Source: Magnolia sinica
Taxonomy: Eukaryota > Streptophyta > Magnoliopsida > Magnoliales > Magnoliaceae
Length of the DNA stretch: 64,000 bases
Direction: 5' to 3'
Assembly: GCF_029962835.1 (NCBI RefSeq)
Contig: NC_080574.1
Location: 24,712,001 to 24,776,000 of the forward strand
The notes under the pieces were generated by a model. That model did no database searches, had not been told where the DNA came from, and saw only the letters and a list, made by a program, of their open reading frames with translations. This document shows, in pieces, positions 12,052 through 24,051 of the stretch (positions are counted from its first letter, which is position 1; the number at the start of each line of letters is the position of its first letter). The translations under genes were made by a program, and so were the position numbers.

Positions 12052-12637
12052 GGACGACAGATATATTCAAAAGAAATTTAAATTAAAAAAAAAAAAAAAA
12101 AAGCAGGCCTTTAGCACGCGGATACGGGTGCGTGACTTTCGCTGACGCGGACAGAACTATTTATATAGGTGAGATCTAAACCGTTCATCTGGTTCAGAAT
12201 CATTATTTTGTACTGGATTCCAAAAATCAGGACGATTCAACACTTAAACTGGCTACACCATGGGAAAAATTTGGATCCACGGTAGATTTTAAAAAGTCTA
12301 AACTGTATGTGGGATCTACTGTAGATTTTACAAGGAATCTAATCCACTAATCTGACATAACACACCATCAATAATGGAATAAAAAAATAAAGACTTTCAA
12401 CACATTTCAACCGGACCACGCCATGTGAATTTAGAGTTTTAGGCAATATTTTACACTGTTCCCTATTTTGTGGCCCACAAAAGTTTTATATTTAAATTAA
12501 TTTTATAATCCATGGTAAATACACTACTTTAAATATGATGGACGGAGTGGATCGAATGTAATTTTCTTTCACATAGCGATCAGTTATCTCAAGTCAAGTG
12601 GTAATGCAATACATCCCCACCCATGATAGTCCGTTAC
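12052..12637. other. Intergenic, nothing recognised
   Basis: An A-run lies near 12084-12101. Weak pieces of the local MITE wording occur, but no complete element or gene. Confidence 0.4.
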
Positions 12638-13190
12638 GGGCGCCGATTAGATACCGAGAGGGTGAGCAGCGAGACTCACTACTGAAGTGACGTCACCAAG
12701 TCCCGTGGACCCTACTATGATGTATGTGCTGTATCCACAGCATCCATTCATTTGGAGATATTATTTTAAGACATGACGTAGAGAAAAAGTCAGATCCAAT
12801 GTTTTAGTGGACCCCACCACAGAAAATAAGGGGAAGGTTGATCCCGCTATGGAAACCTTCCTAAGGCTACCATGATGTGTTTTTTTTTTTCGAAATCTAA
12901 CCTGTTCAAAAGTTAACAAAAACATTTAATAAGGGAAAACACAAATATCAGCTTGATCGGAAACTTTTGTGGCCTTTAGAAGTTTCTAAGGTGTCATCAC
13001 TCTCCCCACTGGTTTCTGTGGTGGGGTCAACTGAAGCTTTGGATGTGAGTCATTCTTTGGATCTTACTCTAAAATGATCTCTTCAGATGTATAGACGGCG
13101 TGGATACAAAACATACATCATGGTGGGCCCACAGAACTTAGTGACGTCACTTCAGTAGCAGTCTCGCTAACAGTAGCAAATCCGCGCCCG
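12638..13190. mobile_element. Long-TIR MITE (GGGCGC end type)
   Basis: Left end GGGCGCCGATTAGATACC, then GAGCAGCGAGACTCACTACTG and AGTGACGTCACCAAG. The right end is the inverse, CTTAGTGACGTCACTTCAGT then AGTCTCGCTAAC and CCGCGCCC. TGACGTCA sits at 12688-12695 and 13142-13149. The interior has the standard family arms. A subfamily distinct from the CGGATTGG-ended copy. Confidence 0.7.
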
Positions 13191-13218
13191 TTACGTTACG
13201 TTACATCCGGATTGGAGC

Positions 13219-14206
13219 GGGGATTGGGTACTACCCCCACCAGGACGGAAGCGGATTAGTTGGTATACCACACACTACCGACTTGGCTGATGTGTTGACG
13301 TCACCAAGCTCTGTGGGTCCCATAATGAGGTATGTGTTATATCCAGACCATACGTTCATTTGGCGAGCTTTTCATAAGGCTTGAGCTGAAAAATAAGACA
13401 TATCTAAAGTTCAAGTGGACCATACTGCAAAAAACAGTGAGGGATTTAACTTCTACCGTTGAAACCCTTTTTGGGGTAACAGAAGCTTGGGATCAATATG
13501 ATATTTTTTTCCCTCTTCATCTAGGTCTTTGCGGATTGGATGGAATATCAACGTTACGGTGGGCATTATGAATTTTTTTAACGATGAGAATCATTGTTCC
13601 CACTTTTATTTGTGGTGTGGTCCACTTTAGCTTTGGATTTTTGGGCACAAGATATAAAATGATCTCTCCAAATGGATGAACCATGTGGATCTAATCAGTG
13701 GGACCCATGTAACTTTCATCTCCTTTGAACCGTTTGTACAGCGGAGCTCGAGGAGCGTCCGCGCTCGTCTTCGCACGACACCTACCACATCAGATAGGTT
13801 GGTGGTGTGGTACACCAGCAATCCGCTTCCCGCCAGACGTAGATAGAGAGGGACGGTCCTGCAAGGGCCTCTGTGGGGCCCACCGTTATGTGTGTATATT
13901 GTCTAGTCCGTCCATCCATCTTGAAAAATCATTTTAATTGATGAGCACAAAAATGAGATAGATGGAATGCTCAAGTGGACTACACCGATGGAAACAGTGG
14001 GGAATGAATATCTACCGCTGAAAACCTCTTGATGGCCACATAAGTTTTGGAACAAGCCGATATTTATGGTGGTCACTCGAGCCTTAGATTCATACTCTGA
14101 AATGACCTTTTCAGAATGTACGGACGGCTTGGATTAAACACATAATCATGATCAGCCTGCAGGACCGTCCGTCTCTAGCTGTCTGGTGGGGTAGTACCCA
14201 ATCCGG
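13219..14206. mobile_element. MITE interrupted by a second MITE
   Basis: Left end GGGATTGGGTACTACCCCCA and right end GTGGGGTAGTACCCAATCC are inverted copies. Both then run into GACGGTCCTGCA and the GGGCCCACC core. A complete second MITE (13247-13830) sits just inside the left end. Confidence 0.65.
13247..13830. mobile_element. Nested long-TIR MITE (GGAAGCGGATT type)
   Basis: Left GGAAGCGGATTAGTTGGTAT against right GTGTGGTACACCAGCAATCC then GCTTCC. TGACGTCA is at 13296-13303. The right arm holds GAGCTCGAGGAGCGTCCGCG, also found inverted in the copy at 40065-40683. The flanks share a CCAGGACG / CCAGACG word that may be the target duplication. Confidence 0.65.
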
Positions 14207-14397
14207 CCCTCTGGCCTTTAGCGTCTGGTGATTGTCAATGATCTAGACCATTTGTACACGATGGACACTGCTGTGGACGGGCGACAATCGAAAAACATAC
14301 AGAGGAATAGGTGAGAATTGGAATCTGGTAGGTGGGTGGGATCCCTGACTATGGGGCTACATCCACGCCCTCAATCCGCATTGAAAAGCTTATCTTA

Positions 14398-14858
14398 GGC
14401 ATGATCCATACATTTGGAGAGATCATTTTAGGGAATGATTCAAAGAATGAGACAGATCCGAGGCTGGAGTGGACCCACCACAGAAAATAATGGGGAGAGT
14501 GACGCTCACCGTTAAAACCTTACAAAGGTCCACCGTGATGTTTATTTGAGATCCAACCTTTTCATGCGTTAATGCTGACATAAAAGAAAGGAAAACATGA
14601 ATATACGCTTGATCGAAAACTTTTGCAGCTCTTACAGCTTTTTAAAGGTGGGCGTCACTCTCCCCACTGTTTTCTGTGGTGGGGTCCACTTGAGGTTTGT
14701 ATTTGACTCATTCTTTGGATCATGCCCTAATATGATCTTTCCAAATGGATGGACGGCATGGATACAAAACATACATCATGGTGAGGCCCATAGAATGTGG
14801 TGACGTCACTTCGGTAGCAGTCTCGCTACTCAACCTGTCAGTATCTAATCCGCGCCCG
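14398..14858. mobile_element. Long-TIR MITE, left end truncated
   Basis: The right half matches the copy at 12638-13190: ATGGATGGACGGCATGGATA, TGACGTCA at 14801-14808, AGTCTCGCTACT and TCCGCGCCCG. The left arm lacks the outer end. Confidence 0.6.
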
Positions 14859-15426
14859 CTGGATCCGGGGTCTCACCTAATCCGCTCCCGAGATTGGAAG
14901 GGACGTGGTTTCAGTGGATCTACCAAGGTGGGTGGATCCCCTTACTGAGGGGACCACCCTGATATATTTGGCTTTAATCTCCATTGTCCATCTGTTTTTA
15001 ATCTCCACACAACCATCAGCTTAATCAAAACTTGTGTGGCCCACGAGAAGTTTTTCAATAATTATCAGTCAGTTGCATGGCCCAATCTTGATTCAATCAA
15101 TAGTCAAAAGATGAGATTGGCCATATTTTTTTATAAGAAAAATGATAATATAGTTAAATATTTCAATCTTTTCCCCCTCCACCTCAAATCCCATGATGTG
15201 AAGGGTTTAGATCATAGCAACATAGCCTTAGTCCAACAGCTGCAATCCCAACATGAAAACAGAATTAGTTCATTATGTCAGGACTGCTTTAGGTAGGAGT
15301 TGCTGGACTGTTTTCTTGCTCAAAGGCACCCATTAGCTTTAAAATAAGCCAGGGAAGCACGTTGTCTTGAATAATTGTATTATTTTTATTTGACAAGCAC
15401 CTAATGCACCGTGTAGTGGAACATAT
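14859..15426. other. Intergenic, nothing recognised
   Basis: A short MITE-like piece lies near 14920-14960. The remainder has no gene or element I can identify. Confidence 0.4.
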
Positions 15427-16714
15427 TGTTGGAAATTATATAGATTAATATAATTTCTATATAATGTCAAAACTGAAAAATAAAAAATTAGCTTAAAATA
15501 TGGACAGGCTAAAGCACATCTGAAATGCTGTCCTTAAAGTGTTATTTACCCCTACTCAAGTAAATTGAGTATGCTGATAGGTTACAGGCAAACCGCTTCT
15601 AGGATACGACGAGCCTGGTGTGGGTCTGCGTTCAGTAAACATAAAGGCCCACCAAATGAAACTCTATTACATATTCTGGCAGAAATATAAAAGAAAAATC
15701 CCAGAAGAAAAGAAAGAAGAAGAATATTTAAATTAGACCACTACACTGGTCAGTTCTTCAGCCACTAGTTCAGTTGAACCGTTCTAGACCACACCGTTGG
15801 TCTGTTCTTTAAGCAAAGGTTTAATCCTTTCTATCTTCTGGAATAACTGGAGTATAGGAGAGGAATGGTGGGCTGTCTCAATTCTTATGGGTCTACTGGA
15901 ATGGGTTAAGTAATGGTTTGGAAACTCATCTAGGTCCTCTTTTTATAGGCTATGGTGGCTGAAAATTATGGTCCAAGGAAATAAATCTCATGGCTGTTTT
16001 CTAGCTGTTGGAGAAAACTAGCCGTTTTATAGTCATTTTCTGACTGTTGTACATGAGCCATTCAGCTGCTGCATGCTAACTGTTGTGAGACAACAACTAG
16101 CCGTTTTCTAGCTATTGGGCTAACCATGCAGAAGTTACAGCTGGACCCTTCACTAATGGCACAACTGTTACAAATCTACTGCAATAGATCTTTTTCCAAC
16201 TCTTTATATATACTGGAGGACTCTCATTCAGTCCTCTAGTCTCCCCTTCATCCAGCCATCCGCCTTAGCCACTTAGTCGCACCGCGACTCGCACATGTCT
16301 CGCTCCAGTTCGCTCAAGGTCACGAAAAAGTGACCCTCTACGACACAATACGGACGTGCGAAGTGCACCACTAGCACCTCTACAGTCACACTGCCTCACA
16401 TGCCCACGCCCTCGCACCGAGCCCGAGCCCGTGCCCGAGACCGAGACCAAGAACGAGCCCGAGCGCAAGTGAGCGCACGTGAGTGTTCCAGTGCTACCCA
16501 CTGAAACACGCAAGGTCCATAGTCCTTGGACTAGGTAAGCAATTATTATAATACTCCATTGTTTTCGTTTAAACTACAAAAAACTCTTCTCTTTTTTCAA
16601 TGTGGAACTATTCCCAAAACCCATAAAAAAGTATTTTTTTCAAACAATTTTTATTATTATATATTATTTTTTATTTTATTAAAATATATTTTTAAAAATT
16701 AATATTTTGCAACA
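15427..16714 (-). repeat. 3' LTR of the copia element
   Basis: Plus-strand ends TGTTGGAAATTATA and TTTTGCAACA, i.e. TG...CA. About 1.29 kb. It pairs with the LTR at 21202-22473. It contains a GC-rich patch near 16.3-16.5 kb and an AT-rich inner end. Confidence 0.88.
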
Positions 16715-19700
16715 ATCCCCCACTTGATTTTAAAAATATTTTTTCTCGATTAAACATTTCTGCCAGAATAATCAGCTTATATGCATAAAGAATGATATCT
16801 TTCGATTTTAATCTTCCATTAGTGTAAGTATCTCAAAACTCTATCGAAATGACTGATAGTCGTAGCGTTGAACCAGTTATTCCTAAATAACAGAGTTGGA
16901 GAAACCACACACATATTTACTATGTGTTTGTTAGAATTCCCACAATATTGCTCAGTACAATTAATGATCATGTGCTTATCCTAATTCGTGAACGATCCCA
17001 AGAGAAAACTCTTAACTCTCATGAGAGACGACACCATTTCTACGTTCATATAGGTGAAATCCTTCCAGTGTCTCCATTACTATAAGACACTTGTCCTATA
17101 GACTGGATTTTATTAAGAGTTCTAAGACTCAACCCTCTTTCGTAACGTTCAGCACTTATCTATTATGGTTGAGGTTTTATAATTTAATGCTGAAAACTTT
17201 CTACATATCAGTGACTTATTCTTACTCATTGAACCCAAAATTAGAAATTTTCTAACTTTAGGTTGGGTTACCATCACTGGTGAAACTTTAGTTGAAGAGT
17301 TTCAACCCCATCCCTCTAGATGTAGCCTTTACTACCTCTCTCGGTAGAGGTTTAGTGAAAGGATCTGTAAAGTTATTGTTTGATTTCACATAGGAAATAG
17401 GAATGATTTCATATCGAATCAATTGTCTGATATAATCATGTCGAAGACTGATATGTCTAGACTTACCATTATATGTGCCGTTATAGGCTCTAGCTAATGT
17501 AGCTTTACTATCACAATATAGTGACACGGTCGATATAGGCTTTACACAAAGAAATTTCTAATAGAAGATCCATTGGCCACTCAGCCTCTTTGTCTATTGC
17601 GGCCAGGGCTATGAATTCAGACTCTGTAGTCGAGTGCGTTATGTAAATCTATTTCTTGGATCCCCAAGATACAACTGCACCTCCTAGGATGAATATCAAC
17701 CATTTAGTAGACTTGTTGTCCCTTGCACTCGATATCCAGCTCGCATCGGTATATCCTTCCAATACGGCAGGAAACTCCGAATAAAATAGTCTTAAGTCTT
17801 TAGTTGCTTTAAAGTAACCAAGGACTCTACTGATTGCATTCCAGTGTTCAGTACTGGGGTTACTAGTAAACTTGTTAAGTTTACTCACAGCATATGCGAT
17901 ATCAAGTCTAGTGCATTGCATAGCATACATAAGACTCCTTATAGCACTCGCATATTCTAATTGTGCAACTGTTCTTCCGTTATTCTCTTTTAACTTGATA
18001 CTTAGATCAAATGAGGTCTTTGCTTTTTTTATATTTAAATGGTTAAACTTGTGTAGTATCTTCTCAATATAGTGAGATTGACGCAAAGCATAACCACCAC
18101 AATATTTTTGAACTTTGATACTTAGGATGGTATCAACTTGTCCAAGATCCTTCATTTTGAATATAGAAGATAGAAACCTCTTTGTTTCAGTTACACCTTT
18201 CATTTTATTACTTATTATTAACATGTCATCAACATACAGACAAATAATAACGATATAACTACCATCTACTTTAGAATATATGCATTTGTCAGCTACATTA
18301 TGCATAACTATGAGATAGTATTTTAGAATCAAACTTCTTATGTCATTGTTTTGGTGCTTGTTTTAATCTATAAAAAGATTTGACTAATCTACATACTTTG
18401 TTTTCATTTCCTGATAGAACAAAACCTTTAGGTTGTTCCATGTATATCTTCCTATTAAAGTCATCATTCAAGAATGCGATCTTTGCATCCATTTGGTGGA
18501 TGTGAAGATGATGTATGGACGTTAGCACAAATAATATCCTAATGGATGTTATCTTAGTTATAGGAGAGTATGTGTCAAAGTAATCTATCCATTATTTTTG
18601 TCTAAAATCCTTAGCTATCAGTCGAGCTTTAAAGGTTTGGATAGTCCCATCAGTGTGATATTTCTTCCTAAATACCCACTTACAACCTATGGGTTTAGAA
18701 CCTGGAGGTAAGTTTACTAGTTCTTATGTTTGATTTGATAATATGGATTCCATTTCATCGTTTATAGCTTCTTTCCAAAAAGCTGAGCCTCTGAAGGATA
18801 CAACATCTTTATATGTTTTAGGATCATCTTCTATAGTCATCATTTTAGGTATTTTTCTTATAACATTTTCTCTATCTCCTTCTACAAGATGGAAAATGAC
18901 ATGTTGTGAATCTATGTAGTCATCTCCTAGACTCTTATCTATTATTGTCCTTAGACTCATACGGGGTTCAATAGGAACTTCCGTTATCTGGTTCTCTATT
19001 AGGAGTTTGGATTTCATTATCCTTTGACTCCAAAGATAGTGAGTTCTTAAAGAACTCAACGTCTCTTGATTATATTATTGTACTAGACTCTTTATCTAAA
19101 AGTTTATAAGATTTACTATTTTGTGCATACCCTACGACGACGCATTTAATAGTTATTGGTCCTAACTTAGTTCTTTTTAGATCAGAAATTCTACTGTATG
19201 CAAGACACCCCCACACTTTTAAATATCGTAGGTTAGGTTTTCTAACTCTCCATGTTTCGTATGGAGATATTTTATATTTTATAGATGGAATTTTGTTTAG
19301 TATATGATACGCTCCAAACAGTGCCTCACCCCATAGACTTAGTGACGATTTTACTCTTATCAGCATTGAGTTGACCATATCTACTAATGTTCTATTTTTT
19401 CTTTCAGCTATTCCGTTTTGTTGAGGTGTGTATGGCATTGTACATTGATGTATCAGTTCATGTTCTTCATAGAAGTTATCGAATTTATTGAAGAAGTATT
19501 CTCCTCCTCTATCGCTACGAAGATTTTTTATCTTCTTATTTAGTTGATTCTTTACTTCTGCTTTATATATTTTAAACATGTTCAATGCTTCATCTTTGCT
19601 ATTTAACAGATAAACATACACATATCTAGAACAATCATATATAAATGTTATGAAGTACCGTTTATCTCCACGAGTAAGAATGTCATTTAACTCACAGATG

Positions 19701-21201
19701 TCACTGTGCACAAGATCCAATATTTGAGACGATCTTTCAACACTTGGAAAAGGTTTTCGTCATTTTGGATCGTATGTACACTTCACATTTATCGGTTTCA
19801 TTATCTGTGTATGAGATTAAGCCATTCTTAGCCATGAACTTCAAGGTACTATACCCTATATGGGTTAGTCTATCATGCCACAGTCCAACGGATTTAACCA
19901 TATACGCAGAAGTGCTACTTTCATTCAGAGAAAACTTAACCATCCTGTTACAAGCATATCCCTTTCTGACAAAATTCTCATTCTTGGATAGAACAGTTTA
20001 CCTGACTCGTACACCACCTTTATACCTGGTTTTCCTAGAAGATCCCAAAAACTAAGTTCCGCCTCATGTCTAGGACATGCAGTACATTAGTTAAAATTAC
20101 TTTCTTCACAGAGGTGAATATCAGTTCGACAGTTCTTTTGCCGACGACCTTCGATCAGACTTCATTACCCATTTGAACTTCTTGACCATCGGTCAATTCC
20201 TCATAAGTTTTGCATATTGATTTGTCGTAGCACATATGTATTGTAGCAGCAGTATCAAACCACCAACTTGGAACTTTGTCTTAGATGGTATTCACCTCAG
20301 TGATCATAGCTACAATATCGCCTTCTTCTACTGCACTTGCCTCTTTTTTAGATTTGCGATATCTTTATACTCGAGCATAGTACCTGGTTTTTCCACAAAC
20401 ATGGCATGGACCTTTGAACTTTCCGTTCTTCTTTTGGGCATTTTTCTTGAATTTTCCTTTATTGGGTTTCAGGGAATCGTCCTTCTCGGGATTCTTGTTA
20501 TTAGTTTTCTCTACTGCATGTTCCTAGGACGAGGCATTCCCGTTATCATTCTTTCTGTCGCGGTTACGGGATTCTTCCTCAATTCTGAAATGTTTTTGGA
20601 TTTTTTTCAGTGTGTAGTCCTCAGTTTTATGCAGTAACTTCTTTCTATAGTCTTTCCACATCGGTGACAATTTGGCGATTATAGCCCTAACTTAGAATGA
20701 TTCAGGAAGATCAATTTTGATAGCTTTGATTTTGTTTACCATTAGCTGTAGTTCTTGGATTTGGGGCAGCAGCAGTTTATTATCTACCATGTTGAAGTCA
20801 AAATACCTGGCGATGAGAAACTTATTGGTACCTTCTTCTTCAGCCTTGTATTTGAACTCTAGAGCAGCTCAAATCTCCTTTGTTGATGACGTCTGTTGGT
20901 ATAGATCATACAGGCGGTCGGAGAGCGCGTTCAGAATGTGTCCTCGACACAAGAGTTCGTCTTCAACTCGTTTGATGCGGGTAGCCACCTGTTCAGGTGT
21001 GTCTATGTCGGATGCTTCAGGTAATGCTTGCAGATTTGGATATAATATGTAGTAGATCTTTAGCGCCGTCAGAAGAACTTTTAGCTTGTTTTGCCACCTT
21101 GTAAAATTGGTTCCATTGAACTGATCAAGACGTATCAAGTCTTAATTCATCAACTTGATGTATGAAACACTATCGGCTTCCATCAAAAAACGCTTTAAGA
21201 T

Positions 21202-22473
21202 TGTTGGAAATTATACAGATTAATATAATTTCTGTATAATGTGGAAACCGAAAAATGAAAAATTAGCTTAAAATATGGACAGGCTGAAGCACGTTTGAAA
21301 CGCTGTCCTTAAAGCTTTATTTGCCCATACTCAAGTAAATTGAGTATGCTAATAGGTTACAGGCAAACCGCTTCTAGGATACGACGAGCTTGGTCTGGGT
21401 CTGCGTTCAGCAAACACGAAGGCCCACTAAATGGAACTCTGTTACACAATCTAGCAGAAATACAAAAGAAAATCCCAGAAGAAAAGAGAGAAGAAGAATA
21501 TTTAAATTAGACCACTGCACTAGTCAATTCTTCAGTCATTGGTTCAGTTGAACCGTTTTAGACCACACCGTTGGTCTGTTCTTCAAGCAAAGGTTCAATC
21601 CTTGCTACCTTACTAGAATAATTGGAGTATAGGAGAGGATTAGTGGGTTGTCTCAATTCGTATGGGTCTGCTGGAGTGGGTTGAGTAATGGTTTGGAAAC
21701 CCATCCAGACCCTCCTTTTATAGGCTATGGTGGCTGGGAGTTATGGTCCAGCGAAATAAATCTCATGACCGTTTTCTAGCTGTTGGAGAAAACTAGCCGT
21801 TTATGGTCGTTTTCTGATTGTTGTGCATGGGTCATCAAGCTGTTGTATGCTGACTGTTGTGAGACAATAGCTAGCCGTTTTCTAGCTGTTGGGCTAATCA
21901 TGCAGCAGTTACAGCTGGACCCTGCACTAATGACACAGCTGTTACAGATCTGCTGCAATAACTCTTTTTTCAGCTCTCTATATATACTGGAGGACTCTCA
22001 TTCAGTCCTCTAGTTTCCCCTTCATCTAGCCATCCACCTTAGCCACTTAGTCGCACCGCGACTTGTATACGTCTCGCTCTGGTTCGCTCAAGGTCGCGAA
22101 AGAGTGACCCTCTGCGACACGATACGAACGTGTAAAGTGCGCCATTAGCGCTTCTACAGCCACACTGCCTCATATGACTACGCCCTCGCACCGAGCCCGT
22201 ACTCGAGACCGAGACCGAGCTCGAGCCCGTGCCCGAGCGCAGGTACGTGCGTGCGGGTGTTCCAATGCGTAGGTCCATAGACCTTGGACTAGGTAAGCAA
22301 TTATTATAATACTCCACTGTTTTCATTTAAACCACAAAAAGTTCTTCTCTTTTTCCAATGTGGGACTATTCCCAAAACCCACAAAAAGGTATTTTTTTCA
22401 AACACTTTTTATATATTATATATTATTTTTTATTTTATTAAAATATATTTTTAAAAATCAAAATTTTGCAACA
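21202..22473 (-). repeat. 5' LTR of the copia element
   Basis: About 1.27 kb, same ends and same order of blocks as the LTR at 15427-16714. The many differences are mostly transitions, as expected of a long-methylated, silent copy. Confidence 0.88.
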
Positions 22474-22630
22474 CATGGCACACACAAACACAAACATATG
22501 TGGCACATTTCAAGCTTTCCAGATGTTTGAACATAGATACTCATGAATGTAAAATATTTGACCTAGGTTGTTTGTGATGAAAATATTCCTACATGTGTTT
22601 TTATTAGGGATGGCCTATTTTTTACTCTTA

Positions 22631-23253
22631 GGGCCCATTTAGGAGCGTGGATTCAGAGCCCCTTAGATTCGAAATCCTCCTATTGTGTTTGGCGCTCTAG
22701 ATTGGGAATCAACTTTAATCCAAAAGTAGCTATGCACGGTATATTTATGGTATATTTATAGGATTTGAATTTAATTACTAAATTAACTTTAATCTTTTTA
22801 ATTAGTGAATGTATGTAATGTTTTGACATAATGGTTGTAATAAGCCCGCTGAAATATTTACTTTGCCCGAAAATGATGAAATTCTAGTCTCGGTTGGCCA
22901 CAAGGACAAGATCATGTCCTAGTGACTAATCAATGATTTTTAACCATTGATTTAAATAGACAATGTTTGGTTGACATTGATTATTATATTAAAGTAATTA
23001 TAGTAATGAAATTGATAATCTACTTGTTTTGGGATATCATTAGTGGGCCATGTGTCCAATAATTTAATAGTCTAGTGACACACATATTACACATGCAACT
23101 CTTGAAAGGATTTTAGATGTAATTCAAGCATTCACTGAAAATTTCAAACCCTCTTTGAGAGGATTTGAAACCCCTTAAAACCCTATTTACTTTATGATGC
23201 CAAACAATCAAGGGATTTAAAATCCCCTCAAATCCATGGTGCCAAACAACCCC
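22631..23253. mobile_element. Probable MITE with GGGGTTGTTTGG-like ends
   Basis: The left end reads GGGCCCATTTAGGAGCGTGG, then GGATTCAGAGCCCC. The right end inverted reads GGGTTGTTTGGCACCATGG, then GGATTTGAGGGG. Both arms repeat the words GTTTGGC and AATCC as in PIF/Harbinger- or hAT-type MITEs. No clear target duplication. Confidence 0.45.
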
Positions 23254-23525
23254 TTCTACAACTCTCTTTAATACGAATGGATTGTACATTAGTAACTTGC
23301 TACATGGCATATGTGTGGCGCCAGAAGATTAATAGTGAAATGTGTAGCACAAGTGAGATATTCGAACATGTGTATGGGCACCTGTGCATTCATTGTCAAT
23401 CCCTTGTGAATAGGCATTCTCATATTTTGAAATTTGTACAAGGATAGCATAAACAAACAAGGAATAAGTCACTTGTCATTCCAGGCCATTTAGGATCGTG
23501 CTTTACTCCTACCAAGCAAGCCTTT

Positions 23526-24051
23526 AGGAATTGTTTGGCTCCCTAAAATCGTAAAAGTGATTGTGACCTTCTTTTTTTCTTCTTTTTTTTTTTTTTGTCG
23601 TGGGAAATAGATGTTGAAGTATTTAAAAATAATAATTTTACTTTTTAAATATTATTTTTTAATTCAAATTCAAAACTTAAATTGGTTGTTAATGCATTTT
23701 TTTTTCTATTTCCCGTTTTGATGAAGATCTGTTTCCATCCAAACAAGTTTAGGGTTCCAATTATTGTCAATTTATTCTAATTCCTTCTTACATGTGCACA
23801 GCAATAGATTCCTAATAAAGATAATTTTATCTATTTTATTTGGGTAGTATTGGGAAAACTATTCCTAAGATTTTGAGTGTGAGCGCGTCCGGATATGTAA
23901 AACGAAAGAGGAAAATGACTTCTTATAATTTTTTTTAAAATAAAATCATCAGACGGATATCCATTTCCTAAAAAATAAGGTAGATTTTGAAAATAAAATT
24001 CTACTACGATATCATTTACCATCCGTTTTTGGGACCCAAATAAAATTCCTT
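23526..24051. mobile_element. Probable MITE with AGGAATTGTTTGG-like ends
   Basis: Left AGGAATTGTTTGGCTCCCTA against the inverse of the right end, AAGGAATTTTATTTGGGTCC. Interior is AT-rich. A direct repeat of about 40 bases (CCTTCTTACATGTGCACA...) occurs at about 23781 and again at about 24049, so part of the unit may have been duplicated or inserted between the repeats. Confidence 0.45.

Larger units (their letters stand above)
15427..22473 (-). mobile_element. Ty1/copia LTR retrotransposon, broken fossil
   Basis: Two direct LTRs bracket about 4.5 kb of internal sequence read on the minus strand. A polypurine tract (AAGTGGGGGAT) abuts the left-hand LTR, which is therefore the 3' LTR. In order from the 5' end, the internal parts are gag near 21.1-20.9 kb, a GAG-pre-integrase piece near 19.9 kb, integrase near 19.7-19.1 kb (with PQQNGIAERKNRTL), reverse transcriptase near 18.9-17.7 kb (with YVDDML) and RNase H near 17.6-17.3 kb. 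That order, integrase before reverse transcriptase, is the copia arrangement. The reading is interrupted at several points (roughly five to ten), so it is dead. By eye the LTRs differ at about one base in ten in the part I compared, which implies an old insertion. The flanks show only an imperfect possible target duplication. Confidence 0.9.

Noticed and set aside
11502-14858. CRISPR-like array of spaced repeats
   Set aside because: Repeats are palindromic transposon arms of uneven spacing in a plant nuclear genome; no array structure.
16265-16513. Ser/Arg/Gly-rich minus-strand frame, with a relative at 22039-22326
   Set aside because: Both lie in the LTR GC patch; their similarity comes from LTR duplication, not from a gene.
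20236-20637. Plus-strand frame of 133 codons, membrane-like
   Set aside because: Antisense shadow of the internal part of the copia element.
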